Part shown: in pieces, positions 21,713 through 33,980 of the stretch
How positions within the stretch are numbered: the stretch's first letter is position 1
Layout: every line of letters starts with the position of its first letter
Source of the DNA: Paragorgia papillata
Taxonomy: Eukaryota; Cnidaria; Anthozoa; Scleralcyonacea; Coralliidae
NCBI GenBank assembly: GCA_035771165.1
Contig: JAWNZC010000122.1
Span: 871,001 to 935,000, forward strand
Reading direction: 5' to 3'
Length of the DNA stretch: 64,000 nucleotides
Program-made: the position numbers and the translations under genes
The notes under the pieces: generated by a model
The model's database searches: none
What the model saw: the letters and a program-made list of their open reading frames with translations, nothing else
Told to the model about the DNA's origin: nothing

Positions 21713-23595
21713 AAAAATCATCACGGTAAAGCGAGCTAGCTCGCGTACACGAGCTGGTTCGCCTCCACGCAAACAGCCTCCAAAATGGTGATGGCCATTG
21801 GTTTATCGGTATCTAAATACTGTCATGTGTTAATCCTCAATAAATAAAGACACTTTACTTTTACTTTATAATATATTTAACATATCATTTCCTTATCTGA
21901 CCATCATTGTTAATCTGCCCCGCCTCCAAACAAATTATTTGAAAAGATGGTTTTCATCCACGAACAGAATCATTGTTTCATTCAAATTCGTTGTCTGTCT
22001 TAAAATCACGTTCCACAAGAGCTGAATTTGTAATCATTTTGGCTAATAAAGCCTTCTTGTACATTTTCTAACCGTGTGCGAATTACCGTTTGTCAAATAT
22101 ATCTAATTTGACATCACTATGATTGGCAACACGTAGCAGTTCGGCCTTTCTTTTGAATTTTACCCCATACCCCTCTTGGTGATGAAGTCTTCGCTTATAT
22201 GCAAAAACTCAACGATTTACATAATTATAAGTGACGGAATACTACAGTACGAGTACAAAGTATATATAACTGTTTCATCAGGGTTCTAAATATCCGTTAT
22301 ACTTGAGCAAAAAAACTAACTATCTATTCAAAAAGAAATCAGAGTAGTTGAGAAAAATAAAAAATAAAAGAAAGCGACTTTCGAACGACGTGATTTTGTC
22401 CCCAGATGTCTTTACAAAAACAACCAACAACAGAGAAATATTTGTGTAAATCTCACACTAGCCGAGTTAACTACATAATATACGTTTTTATTCTACCATT
22501 TTAATATTTTCCCTTTTGAACATCTGTATATAACTTAGGTACTATCCAAGAAAACCTATTAAACGTTAGTAAAACATTTAAAATAACGCCTTTTTGCTTA
22601 TTAACAATTTTATCCAGGCAGTCGGTAACCCGTAGAGTTCGGTTCGCAATCACAGCGTGCAAAATTATTTGAATTAATTGGCCATGTATAATAGGCCGAA
22701 AATATTTGAAGAACATTTACAATTAGAACAAAAGTTCAGTGGACAAGATCAAGGATTTTTCTTACCTTTTAATTTACCAGAAAATTTCCACAATAAGGTA
22801 CGTATTAACAAAATCAGTTACTTAATTTGTATACTGTAAATAGTTGGAGACCAGACACATTATAAGCAGGATTTTGACAAACAGAAAAATGTCAAAGTCG
22901 GACATAAACAAGCACCTTACCTTTATTTGTGTCCTATATTTTGTGGTTGTCTGCATGCCTTTCTCTTACGTCCATGTACTGTGACTTTCTATCCAATTAC
23001 GCGGCCTCGTGGTTATACACACGAGCAAATCAAGTTTTCCACAACCAGTTTTTATTTGATAATTCCATTGGCATTCCTCAAAAGCTATACCATCGCTAAC
23101 TAGTAAACAAAGCAAGTCAGAAAGTTAAAACTTGTAATTTTGCAACGCACGCACGAAGTGTGGTCAACGAAAATTGGTTTCGTATGTAGCTATAGGAATT
23201 CTGCCTGTTGGAAAGGGCGTTACATTTTGAAGACGCCACACAAGAATTCGAATTTTGTCAGTTCTGACTGCGAGATTGTGCAATTGAAGAAGCTGCTTGT
23301 ATGCAACAGCCACAGACTTAAAAACACGCTAAGATTTTGTTGGGCTTGTTGTGGAAAGTATAGAGCAACATGTATACCTTTACCACGAAAGTTTGAAGTT
23401 GTGAGACATTTACCTGTCCGTCGTTAACTATATATATATATATCTGTTGTTTATGTCTTTAGTTTATGCCTGCTTTTCGCCTACTCCAAACAATTATATA
23501 CCACTAAAACAATCAATTAGCTAGTAAAAAGACTCTTTGTTTCTTTGGTCATGGAATAGCTTTAAGCAATCGACTTGATTGAATGCTATACATCA
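21713..23595. other. no gene seen
   Basis: AT-rich intergenic sequence. A 95-codon ORF at 23140-23427 shows no recognisable domain and sits in repeat-like surroundings; I do not support it as a gene. Confidence 0.5.
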
Positions 23596-24220
23596 CTTAG
23601 GGCCTGTTCACACGAGACCGGGTTATCTCGGGGGGTAGTGATGACTCGGGGGCTAGGGTCAAAGTTGACCCTATTTCACATGATAAAACGCAACTACTGA
23701 GTTGTCCCTGGCCCCCGAGATAACCCTAGCTTCATGTTAACGCTTCACCCCGAGTTATCCCGAGCAACAGCATAAATACGCATGCCTAAGTTGACCCTAC
23801 CCCCCGAGATAACTCGGGTGAAAGCGTTCACAATCTCACATGGAGGTAGGGATAACTCGGAGGCTAGGGTTACCCTATCGCTCCGACCGAGTTATCCCTA
23901 TCCCCCGAGTTATCTCGGTCTCATGTGAACGGTTTACTTTTTTAACATGGAAATAAACTAACACCGAGTTATCTCGGGGGATAGGGATAACCCTAGTCTG
24001 GCTAACCTGGCTAACCGCGGGCTGACTCGTCTCACGAAATTCTTTCCTCGGCCACAAAAATAGATTTTAATCAACGTTAGGGTTCGTTTACATCTAAACT
24101 AAACCAATTCTTCTTTGTACAGTTTAGTTTACGCGAGTTTCAAATCCACAGTGAGATCCTAATCAATCGCGTGAGCCCAGTTTAACCGGGCTAGCCTGGC
24201 TCATGTAAACAGCCCCTAAG
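23596..24220. mobile_element. GTTTACACG-group palindromic element, GTTATCTCGGGG vocabulary
   Basis: Left end CTTAGGGCCTGTTCACACGAG, right end CTCATGTAAACAGCCCCTAAG. The left two thirds are made of GGGTTATCTCGGGGG words in both orientations. The right part uses AGTTTAGTTTA and GGGCTAGCC words. It may be two merged or nested members. Confidence 0.75.
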
Positions 24221-24647
24221 ACATTTCGCCTTTAGAGGTATTTGCCTGAGCATTTTGCTTTCGCAGTCATTTGCCAGAGCATGTTCTCTTTACGGACATT
24301 TGGCTGGCACTTTGCCTTTACATGCAGGCTTGCAGCGCTATTTACTAGGACGTTTTACTCGATGTGTCGGTAAATTGGACATAAAAATGAGTTGGTCGGT
24401 AATTGAGGAAGCGCAATAGAGGTACACCCCCCGCTCAGAATGGTCACGCTACGCCACTGCTTGTTATGTTCAGTCATAGCCTATGGTTATTGCTGTCTTT
24501 AAAATAACTATTACATAACTATTCTGTATACTGAACTGCAGAAGGAGAACCACAGTTATGAAGTATTTGTTGAATAATGCTAATATCTGCTGTTACCATG
24601 GTAATAATGGCGTTTGAAAATTGGTTTGAAAATTGTCAAATTTTCAG

Positions 24648-25190
24648 GCGGCGGAAGATAGGTTTGGTAGGGGGGGGGCTGAACTTGGAGCGCCGAAGGG
24701 GCGAGAAACCTCTAGGGGAGTCCGGGGGCATGCCCCCCTGGAAAATTTTGAAACCTAGAGTCTCTGAAATGGCATTTCCTGCGTTTTGGGGGAAGATTTT
24801 ACAGAATCCTAAACGTTATAAAACCTTCCGCCCACAACAATTTTTTCATCATTCTTCATTTTTTTCTTCCCGTATAATTCTTGGCTCAGACGAAAACGGC
24901 AATTCATTGTTCAAACTTTGAGAAACATTTCGGTATGGCTCATTCATAATACTTCTGGTCAGCAGTCATCAAATGCTAATACGTGGAGTACTTCATGAAA
25001 TGAGTTTTGAGCTATCACACGACACGATTTTTCTTACGATTGTCATCCAGCAGTGATATGGATTCAAAATTAAACATATATCGAACATGTATAAATATTC
25101 AACGTATAACCACCCTTACCTTCGGCGCAAAGGCAGGGGGGCTCAGCCCCACCCCCTTTTTCCACTTTTACAAAGTTGGGGGGCTTTAGC
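24648..25190. mobile_element. truncated copy of the GGCGGCGGAAG hAT-like MITE
   Basis: It matches 4776-5314 over most of its length (G-rich ends, GAGTCTCTGAAATGGCATTT) but breaks off after TTTAGCC, so the right terminus is lost. Confidence 0.8.
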
Positions 25191-25662
25191 CGTTTTTTTC
25201 GGTCAAAATTTCTAAAAATTGTTATCCAGATTCTGGTTAGTTTTTTCCACATAGAACACTGCGGCAAAGTATTAGTGAAAGTTGTCAAGGCAGATTTTTC
25301 GTATCGTTCGGACGGCTGCCGAGAAGACAGAATATCACTTCGACAATATAGCTATATACGCATGTGCGGACGACCGTAATACTCGCTACCAGTCCTTTCT
25401 TAAAATTACCGTAGGGAGCCACCTTAAACTAAGAGAGGTTATGCATATGTAACCAAGGTTAACAGCTGCCAAGGAACTGCGCGCAAAAAATTGAGAGATC
25501 GTTAGTTAGCAGACTACTTCGGCGAATGGGCCAGCAAAGAGTCGGTGACGCCTTCAGGCGGCGTGCTGATAGGTTGACGAAACATGTAGCGCAGGGATCC
25601 TAGGCGGCCATGACTGCACCTAGTCATTCACAAGGGAAGTATATATATATATATATATATAT

Positions 25663-25816
25663 ACTATAAGTGGGCTTACCTCAAATATTGATGGTCGCTA
25701 CTGTCAGTTTCACGCTGGGCGATCTTCAGGCGGCTCTGAAGCCGCCTGAAGATCGCCCAGCGTGAAACTGGCAGTATAGCGACCATCAACATTTGAGGTA
25801 AGCCTACTTATAGTAT
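25663..25816. repeat. near-perfect 154-bp hairpin upstream of arginine kinase
   Basis: Arms of about 75 bp (including GATCTTCAGGCGGC and its complement) surround a 4-base loop at the centre near 25738. Only a few mismatches are visible. It is flanked by TA dinucleotide runs on both sides and lies about 260 bp before the kinase ATG. Confidence 0.9.
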
Positions 25817-25882
25817 ATTCGCTCTATCTTTACGGTATTGAGCACTTTTCGACATTTCGCGAACAACACTTTGTTTGTTTGA

Positions 25883-25902
25883 ATATATATATATATAATA
25901 TA

Positions 25903-25941
<39 letters not shown>
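25883..25941. repeat. (TA)n microsatellite
   Basis: TA dinucleotides with two small interruptions, between the hairpin and the arginine kinase first coding exon. Confidence 0.9.
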
Positions 25942-25945
<4 letters not shown>

Positions 25946-26076
25946 AAGCCTTGAGGCTTGAAAACAAAACGTATACTAATAGGTTCTTTCCAAATTTAAA
26001 TGTTGTTAAGACCCACGTTTATTAAAAAAATCGATCTTTGCTTCAGGATAATAAGCCGCTGACTTAATTGATCATC

Positions 26077-26637
26077 ATGGGTGCTGAATCCTCCACTCTT
26101 CACGGTCAGGCCGGCGCGCTTTACATAGAAGAGTCCCCCGCGAACCGAAAGGCGGTCGGCGCGCTCAGTGGCGCGGAAGCGAAGGCGCTACTGGCGCGGT
26201 ATCGTACAGAGCGCGACAAACTGAAGCAAGCACCAGACCCGCTCTACGATCTAATCATGGACCCGCAACTCGCACGGAACGAGTACCCCAAGGAGAAACT
26301 CGACGCAGCACGTGCGGCAGAGCACACGAGTCTGGCGGCGAAATTCTGCACACAGGAAATATGGGACAAGTACAAGGACAAGGTGTCAAGCGGTCCCGCC
26401 AAGTGGACTATTGCGCGCTCTATTAATAGCGGCACCATCTACCCAGACAGCTTCGTGGGTTGTCACGCCGGAGATGCGGAATCCTGGGACGACTTCAAAG
26501 ATTTCTTCTATCCCGTCATCGAGGCGTATCACAAAGGTTTCTCCATGTCCAAAGGCACTAATCTGGGAGGGACACCGTCCGAGAGAATGGATCCTGCCAA
26601 AATTTCAGTTGACCTTTCTAAGAGCGCACAAGACAAG
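26077..26637 (+). CDS. AK: arginine kinase, coding exon 1 (N-terminal domain)
   Basis: A phosphagen kinase (ATP:guanidino phosphotransferase) transferring phosphate between ATP and arginine to buffer cytosolic ATP. This exon gives residues 1-187: an N-terminal extension, the alpha-helical N-domain and the substrate loop (INSGTIYPDSFVG, 116-128), then AGDAESWDDF, typical of the family. An in-frame TAA at 26065 and no ATG between support ATG 26077. Residues 2-7 (GAESST) fit the N-myristoylation pattern (Gly2, Ser6), an inference. A splice acceptor-like TTTGCTTCAG ends at 26046, so a non-coding 5' exon is possible. Donor AAG|GTATGT, phase 0. Joined protein 436 aa against about 355 for usual arginine kinases; the excess is mostly N-terminal. 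Confidence 0.94.
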
Positions 26638-26726
26638 GTATGTAATAGTTTATTATTATTATTATTTAACTCATTCTTGTCCGGCCCCAAAACCAGTCAC
26701 AGCAGGTGGTCTTGGCAATTTGTGAA

Positions 26727-27175
26727 TTAACATGGCATAACACAAAAATACCACAATATATCATTTGAATCGTTTTTCCCTCTACTATTAAAATTTTAGG
26801 TTGTCGGGTCTTGTGGGACAACCTATTTTGCAAATTATGCTAATTTATGCTAATTATTATAAAAATATTATTATAATCTACAACAAAATGGCAACTATCT
26901 AGAAAAAAAATTATTTTAATAAAAACTTTTCACACTGAATTCAAATTGAAAAAATCAAGGCAATACAATAAAACGCAAATATTATATTGCTTTTTTAAGA
27001 CCGCCCACTTGAGCGCGTGGTTTTTACTTATTTTGGAAATTTACAAATTAAAACAGAATTATACCACAACATAAGACCATAATACATCATTAAGATAATT
27101 TTTAAGTCAGCTATTCAGATTTCAGGTTATTTTGCATGATATTTACTCCTGTTTGCCGTTAAAACACCGCCAACT
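26727..27175. repeat. dispersed repeat, related copy inverted at 55836-56310
   Basis: Shared words include GTCGGGTCTTGTGGGACAAC-like, TTTGCAAATTATGCTAATTT, AGAATTATACCACAACATAA and AGGTTATTTTGCATG, in reversed order and orientation at the second site. Probably a non-autonomous DNA element. Confidence 0.65.
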
Positions 27176-28259
27176 TTAGGTAAAATTTTGCAATGTTTGT
27201 TCGATATAATATACATGGCAGATTGACCGAGTCTCTGCCGACTGCCGAGATGGTTTTCGTCAAATTTAACCAAATTATTGCTAATCTACAAAATAATTTC
27301 CACAGACAAATGCTTATACTTACTTTAGGAGTTGTTAGAGTTAACATTTTCGTTGGTTTCGCTTATATATTGACAAATAAAAGCCGTTTTCGTCTTGTTG
27401 AGATCGAGGTTGAGATGCACTTAATAAGATGCGAGATGACTCCGAGACCCAGTGTGACCAGATATTTTGCAAGGCAATTACTAAATAAGCATGCAAAAAA
27501 TTACCAAAATGTAGAAAAAATTACTAAATTTCTGCTGTCAACCAAAGTGGTCTGAAAATCAGTAAAACAGCGATGAATGCATGGCTAAATAATAGCTCTA
27601 TAGTATAATTTATTATTTATACTCTCGACTCAACAAATATTCTTAACCAGAATCCTTTGCGATGCATTAACATAACTGAATAATTAATGTTTACAAAAAT
27701 TTCCGTTCCACTGTTCACTTTTAGCGGTCTTTCATTGAATAAATATAACTAAATTGGGCCAGGGTGCCAGGCTAAGCTTGGACCAGCAGCTTGCAATTGG
27801 GATGTACAGCTTTGCAGGCATGGACCTGCAACTGTTCTCATTGAATTTTTGAATAACAGGTTGTGTCATTATGGCGTATTTGGTTGATAACCAAAATATT
27901 ACTAACTTTAAGAGAAATTACTAAAAAAATTACCAAAAATTTTCAATTACCAAAAAAGTCCGAAAAATCGCGAAATATTACCAAAAGTAATTAAAATTAC
28001 CAAATCTGGTCACACTGCCGAGACCCCAATAACCTGAAGTTCAGGTCAGCGCTCACCAAATACTTCATGGCATATCGTTATGGGTAAATTTGGTCAAAAA
28101 CTCGATAAATTATAACAAATCGAAGTCATCTGTCACCGGTGACGTAAAATCATAGGACAGGACGAGAAAAACTAATTTTATTTTCCTGTTTTAAAAAGCG
28201 ATGTATACCTAAGTTAGAATAAGGTGTGAAATCCATTATGTGTGAAATGCTTTTAAGCA

Positions 28260-28420
28260 AAGCGTTTATGAAACGAATTAAAATTAAATTTGTCCTATTT
28301 GAAACAACACTTAAAATGACAACGTAACATTGTTTGCAGTAGTTAGTTTATCTGCTTTGTTGTTGAGATATTTTAGTTTGTTTGATAAGAAAATGCAGTG
28401 TTTTAGATATAACAAACTAA
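28260..28420. mobile_element. fragment of the AGTGCCTATGAAACG TTAA MITE
   Basis: One arm only, matching 19569-20041 from TTTATGAAACGAATTAAAAT through TTGAGATATTTTAGTTTG. Confidence 0.65.
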
Positions 28421-28709
28421 GCAAGGGAAAAAGTTGTAAGGCTGCCGAGTTTTGTCACTTTTGATAACAAAATACTGACGTTTCGGGCAGAGTCCTTTTA
28501 ACTAACTCCCCCTTTTCTCTTCTTACTTTTCCCGCTCGAAACGTCAGTATTTTATATCATAACTAATCTTGGTAGAGTTTTTTCGTGTGTTCCTTGCTGT
28601 ACAAGCTGTCGTATTAAGTTCATCTGAGTTCCAGTGGCTCAATGGTGAAAGCGTTCGGCTGGTATTCGGAACAGACTCGTCCCCTGTCGGTTCTTTAAGT
28701 TCAGCTAGG

Positions 28710-29255
28710 AGGGGCGGATCCAGGATTTTTTTTAAAGAGGGGGTTGACACCTCTAGGGGGGTCGGGGGTATGCTTCCCGGAAAGTTTTTGATTTCTGATA
28801 CCCTGAAAGTAATATATCATACACGAGGAGGAGTGTTTCATCAGGATATCCAAACACCAAGACGTTTGTTGAAAACCGAGGTTTTTTAACAAACTTCGAG
28901 GTGTTTGGATATCCTGATGAAACACTCCTCCGAGTGTATGATATAGCATCTCAAACAAATCAGTATTTTAAGAGAAAATCAAGATGAAAGTTTGCTTAAT
29001 TTATGCAATTTCTTCCTCCAATATCCAAACTACAGACACGGTACTGATTTCCTTTGTGTTTTCCTCATGAATTATTAATGAGTTTGAGATTGCTATTTCC
29101 TGCATTTTGGGGACAATATTAGGATCAGAAATAGTGATTTTGATACGCTATATTATATACTAAACACAATTTATATATTATATATAATATAATATACCAT
29201 ATATAATAGGCCAGGGGGGGTTGCAACCCCCATAACCCCCCTGGATCCGCCACTG
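28710..29255. mobile_element. GGCGGATCCAGG MITE with nested palindrome
   Basis: The ends are GGGGCGGATCCAGGATTTTT and CCCCCTGGATCCGCCACTG, with G/C runs next to them, like the 4776-5314 element. A second palindrome (28813-28945) is nested inside. No clear target duplication seen. Confidence 0.75.
28813..28945. repeat. nested palindrome, ATATCATACACGAGGAGG type
   Basis: Arms of about 55 bp (ATATCATACACGAGGAGG, then CATCAGGATATCCAAACACC) pair with their near-exact complements ending TGTATGATAT. The same start, ATATATCATACACGAG, opens the element near 45590. Confidence 0.8.
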
Positions 29256-29929
29256 CAAACGTGGGATCACACAACCTCGTACCCAGGGTCTTAGGTACGA
29301 GGTTGGGGATCACAAGGGGAAAATGGGAAGCGACTGACAGATTACTAGAAATTTCTTGCAAATTATATGCATATCTTGCAACCTGGCATTGTTTGCTTGG
29401 TAACTGGATTTTCTCCCTTTATTAGAGACAAATCGATATTTATATAATGTAGGCCTTTCAAATTACGTTTCCCTTGGTCATATTTCGACCATCTCTAGAT
29501 CAATATTTGCCAGCTGAAATCAATATATGGCAGAGTACGATGAAGATTTGAATGCTCACTGCAACACGAGCTTAGATGGTGAGTTTGAATAATAGGCACT
29601 CTTCGGAATGACAGGATAAATGGTTTAAACCTACTTAGTACATGTTGTTTGTGAAAATTGTTCGTCTAGGTTTATAGTGTAGTCTTGAGAAAGACTGTTG
29701 TTGATGTTTTAATAGTAAGTGATCTTTCGCCGGCCTCAGCGGCGGTCATCTTCAGAGTCAAGTGAAATTGTTTCTTTCAGGTTCGCCTTACATTTTCTCG
29801 GAGACAAGAGAGTTTGTTAGCCAAAAATGCACAATAAAGTTCGATGAAATGGTCTTTCTTCAGCATCTAGAATTTTTGCATTGCCATTTTGAATGTGTAA
29901 TCTGCTAGTCGTTCTCTCCCCTTCCCAGG

Positions 29930-30070
29930 TCCCCTTGCGAGTTTAGCAAGCAGCGTACGATATAACGACTGGATCGAGACGAGTCTGCATTCGGAAGGTT
30001 GTGGGGTTCGAATCCCGTCTGGAGATCAGAGTTTTCTCTGAGTTTAACTTACGACAGCTTGTACAGCAAA
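29930..30070 (+). repeat. tRNA-derived SINE fragment
   Basis: Contains a pol III B box (GGGGTTCGAATCCCGTC near 30002) preceded by tRNA-like GCATTCGGAAGGTTGTG. There is no intact cloverleaf. A possible A-box half (TGGCTCAATGGTGAAAGCG) occurs at 28636. Confidence 0.6.
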
Positions 30071-30437
30071 AACATACGAAAAAACTTTACCAACTCAAGC
30101 TGAAAACACTATAATAACGTACTATCTTCGTAGTAGTTTCCACCCTTGCATTTTCTCTATGTTTTAAGATTTTTGCTATTGGTCTGTGTAAATAAGTAAA
30201 GTTTTTGGTCATTATTTTCAATGATGTATTGCTCTTCTGGCTAGTAGCAAATAGATATGCGTGAAAAATAGGATAGATAGATAAATAGATAAATAATTTA
30301 TTCACTAAACATTGCAGCCATTGGCTGAATTAAGTTAAGTTTACAGATCATAAAATTGGGAAATTAATTAGATAATTGTTTTAAATAATTCTTTTAAATA
30401 ATTAAAACAAAAGTTTTAAATAAGTAAAAAATATTAA

Positions 30438-30905
30438 AGTGGTTCTCTGATGAAAATATTGTTGGCAATGTTTTTGCATAATCCTAAAGATGTTATGGTA
30501 GTTAGTAATCGTGCAAAGTTTCATTTCAACTGATTCGTTGGAGAAAAGGTGGTATTTTACGTGTGAAGTTTGTATTTTAGAGCGCCGCCATTAAAGTGGC
30601 CGAGCTTGAGAAGAATGAGTCGAGGAAGCTTATGACGCCATAGACTCAATAACAACAATGACCCTTTTGTTGACAACAACAATGATTTGTCTTTATTGAG
30701 TCTATGACGTCATAAGTTCTCCTCAAATTCTTCTCAAACACCGCGGCCAATTTAATGGCGGCGCTCCAAAATACAAACTTCGCACGTATTATACAACTTT
30801 GTTTTTGAGAATCTCGAAATGAAACTCCGCACAATTACGAACTAACATAATATATTTAATATTATGCAGAAACATTACCGACAATATTTTCATAAGAGAA
30901 CCACT
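30438..30905. mobile_element. TTAA MITE, AGTGGTTCTCTGATG family, complete
   Basis: Flanked by TTAA (30434-30437, 30906-30909). The ends AGTGGTTCTCTGATGAAAAT and TTTTCATAAGAGAACCACT pair over more than 200 bp, around a centre with TGAGTCTATGACGTCA. Other members: 15494-15697 (arm) and 46901-47682. Confidence 0.85.
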
Positions 30906-30947
30906 TTAATCAATTAGCAAATAAGTTGGTCTCATACCATTAACAAA

Positions 30948-31465
30948 AGCCCTGTTCACACGGCCAAAATTTAATCACGCTTAAGTTAAGCGTGCTTAAA
31001 ATGCGCCACCTTGGTGCGTTTACACGGTCGTTTAACAATCCCTTACTAAAACACGTACACCATTATTCAACATGGCGGACGAGCTATATTTTTGGTTTTG
31101 GAAGCTTCGTATGGGTAGCGTGCGTCAAAGAACAACGGAAGACATCGGTACACGAGAAAGAGTAATAGCTAAAAGAAAGAAAGAAACAAAGGAACAAAGA
31201 ATAGCGAGATGGAAGCTTCTACAGCAGGGAAAAAAAAGCATTTTATCGTATTAATAACAACGTGTTAATAGCAAGCGTTTTTCAATCCCGTTGCGTTTAC
31301 ACGGCCAAGTTAAGCGCGATTAACTGATCGTGCTCAGGTTAATCCACCTCCTGGAGGTGGTGCAAACTAATCGCGATTAATTTACGCCGATCTGTTTACA
31401 CGGATATTTTAAGCCCACTTAAAGTCAGATGTGGCTCAGATCCCGCTTAAATTTTGACCGTGCAC
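30948..31465. mobile_element. GTTTACACG-group element, TTAAGCG vocabulary, with a 60-codon ORF
   Basis: Left end AGCCCTGTTCACACGGCC, internal GTTTACACGG at 31016, 31296 and 31392 (three copies), right end AAATTTTGACCGTGCAC. The words TTAAGCGTG, GCGATTAA and complements repeat. An ORF at 31072-31254 starts CAACATGGCGGACGAG and encodes a basic Lys/Arg/Glu-rich peptide with no recognised domain. Confidence 0.7.
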
Positions 31466-32167
31466 GTACTGAATAAAGTCACTGAAATATTTCCGAATCT
31501 TATACATGTTGCATATTTTACGAAAACTTTCGCTTTGTGAGCACTTTATCTAGAGCGCGCTAACAAAAATGTTCACCACAAAAATGTATGGCGTATAATA
31601 TATTTTATTATATGGCAGCAGCGCTGAGAGGTCCGAATACGGAAATCCTGTAATTTGATTGGTTCATAAGCGGTCGGATATTTCCCGTATCCGCCCGCTC
31701 AGAGCGGAATCTGCCGTTCGGGACCGTAAGTTAATTTTATAAACAAAATGGCAGTCATGTCAGTATATCGGCAACACGATGGATTATAATTTCAGAACTA
31801 CTCATCGTTGAAATATACCGTGCAGGTATGTTGTTAGAAATTTTATAAGCTTTCATTTGATGTATCGTTCGAGTTTCCACGTTTTGTGAAAGTTTTTAAA
31901 ATGTCCAAAACGTTCGTAACGTTGTTCGTAATAACATTTACTTCTCACAAGTATTAGAATTTCAGATGATTTTTTATTCAACTACTTAACGTACGATCTT
32001 GAGCAATATGTCAAACAAAAGCAATTGAAAATTACTATTTTGGGTAGAAAGTTCAGGATTCTAGCTCAACGGAAAGTACTTTAAAAATGTGAAAATGTCT
32101 GCCATTTTCGTTTAGTTCGCAAGAAAGATGGATCGAGTTTTCACAGAACGTTCACAACATTTAGGCC

Positions 32168-32342
32168 ATATAATAAACTACTTATTGACCTCGCTTGTTC
32201 GTTCTGTACTGGTGAAATATCGGACCTCTGTTTTTTGCACAGACCTCAACTCGCTGCGCTCGTCTCGGTCCGTACTAAAAAAACATCGGTCCGATATTTT
32301 ACTAGTACAGACCTCACGCTCGGTCAATAAGTAGTTAATATT
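32168..32342. mobile_element. palindromic element, ACTTATTGACC ends
   Basis: ACTACTTATTGACCTCGC at the left and GCTCGGTCAATAAGTAGT at the right, with TATCGGACCTCTG / CGGTCCGATATTTTAC inside. Confidence 0.7.
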
Positions 32343-32344
32343 TC

Positions 32345-32638
32345 TCGTTTTGAAAGGTAGATTTTACTCCTCAAAGCTTTACCTTTGAGGGTAAAAATTA
32401 CCCTCCGTGCGTAGGAGTAATTTTTACTCCTCCAGAAATTTTACCCCTCAAAACTGGGGCATTCTGGAGACAAACCTTTTACCCACAATTTGAGGGTAAA
32501 TATTACCCTCTTTGGTTAGGAGTAATTTGTACTCCCCCAGCAATTTTACCCCTCAACACTGGGGCATTCTGGAGACAAATATTAAGCCGTGTTTTGAGAG
32601 TAATTTTTACTCCTTAAAAATTACAGTGTGTAAACAGG
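32345..32638. repeat. GTTTACACG-group element, TTTTACTCC / GGGTAAAAT vocabulary
   Basis: Repeated TTTTACTCCTC, GAGGGTAAAAATTACCCTC and CCCTCAA(A/C)ACTGGGGC modules. The right end GTGTGTAAACAGGGC matches the frame of other members; the left frame is lost. The module ACTGGGGCATTCTGGAGACA occurs twice. Confidence 0.6.
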
Positions 32639-32644
32639 GCAAAA

Positions 32645-33980
32645 GACATACAAAATTAATTAATTTAAGATCAAATAACTTAAGTTAAGTTACAATTATT
32701 AAAAACAGCAAGAGATAGGGCTGGCTAGACCAGTGAACTCTATATAAGGCCTGGAACGATACCTCCAAACCAAATTTTGAAGCCGTCATGGAGGCTGACA
32801 TGCAGGGCGCCCCCAGTCCTCTTTATATGCAAGAAAATCTTTATTTTTTAAGTTATATTTTGTTATGAACCAATTACAAAGAAATGTAAACATGCTACAG
32901 TAATATGTACTTCTTCTAAAGCCTTTTAGCAGCAAAAACGTAGCTTAAATATTTGACAAAAAACACATTTTGAGTCCGAAACCGCGCGGATCTCTTGATT
33001 TTTTGTAGGGCAGCTCCAAGTGTTGAGGTATCAAAAGTCAAGAAAAAAGTCTATGAACTATCTTGAATCAAATAAATATAGCATTAATCAGGGCTAAGGC
33101 CTACTGAAATCTAGTGGCTATAATCTGTCGAGCATATGGATGCTGACATGATCAATAAAAGCCATAAATATTAAATTTTCTGAACAGTCAAAAAATCGAA
33201 CAAAACACAGAAATACGAACCGACAGTGTTTTAAAGGCATCAAAGATCAAAATATATGTGGTCTTACAATGATTCAAAAGGTATGAGGAGACTATTCATA
33301 AGAGCAAAGGCACAGCTTGATAGGGTAATTGCAAGAATTCATAAAATAAAGACGAATAAATACTAAATATAACCTGAATTTTCGTCAGGAGTTTCCATCA
33401 ATCCAAGCAAAATTTTGCTTTCGTTTGACAATATATTCCCTACTTCAATCTATTTTTGCCAGCAAACATACCTCAGACAGAAAGGACAATGATTCTAATA
33501 CATACTGACTTCGTTATATCAATTCAAAAGAAGTTCAACTACAAAAAAATAAAAAATTCTCGCTGGGCCATTGTCTGTTTTCCACCGCTCCTTGGACGTT
33601 GGTCAGACGTTCATGTGTTGCCCCCAGCAGCCAGAAGTTTGGCTTCATCCAATCATAGGGCCGACCTTATGGAGGTATCGTTCCAGTCTTTATATAGTGT
33701 TCACTGGGCTGGCTAGACTGCGAGTAGTATTGCACTTTAAACATATGGATTTCCAAAATCTGGGGTCATCTACATCGTAGTTTATATCCAAGGCAGTAAA
33801 ACAATAATTGAAAAGCAAAATTTTAAATTGGTTAATGGTTATGGAGTTATATCTTAATTCCCCTGGAAATATGTTCCAGATTCTAGTGGATCTATTAAGA
33901 AAGGAAGTTCGGAAGAGAGTTAGGTTTGGGTTGCTCGATCTTGTCAGTCTATTTTTCAGTAGTTTTTCATTGATTCCCAT
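32645..33980 (-). mobile_element. antisense CR1-like LINE 3' fragment ending at the kinase splice acceptor
   Basis: Read on the - strand, it encodes the C-terminal tail of a non-LTR reverse transcriptase: SFLNRSTRIWNIFP, then a DPRFWKSICLKC-type end, the usual CR1/L2-like terminus. It is interrupted by a 976-bp element (32731-33706). The 5'-truncated end lies within about 35 bp, possibly 10 bp, of the exon 2 acceptor AG at 33984-33985. Confidence 0.8.
32731..33706. mobile_element. 976-bp TIR element inserted in the LINE
   Basis: The ends are CAGTGAACTCTATATAAGG and CTTTATATAGTGTTCACTG, flanked by GGCTGGCTAGAC on both sides (32719-32730, 33707-33718). The LINE frame reads on across the join. 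A second copy, inverted, surrounds the element at 59580-63074 (parts at 59498-59579 and 63075-63472). Confidence 0.85.

Noticed and set aside
24577..24921. 114-codon ORF starting in single-copy sequence and entering a G-rich element
   Set aside because: Most of it lies in a hAT-like MITE also present at 4776-5314 with different frames; no domain.
29264..29306. Short palindrome ACCTCGTACCCAGGGTC / TAGGTACGAGGT as a regulatory operator
   Set aside because: It resembles the ends of the CAATCTCGTACCCAG element family and is better explained as a relic of it.
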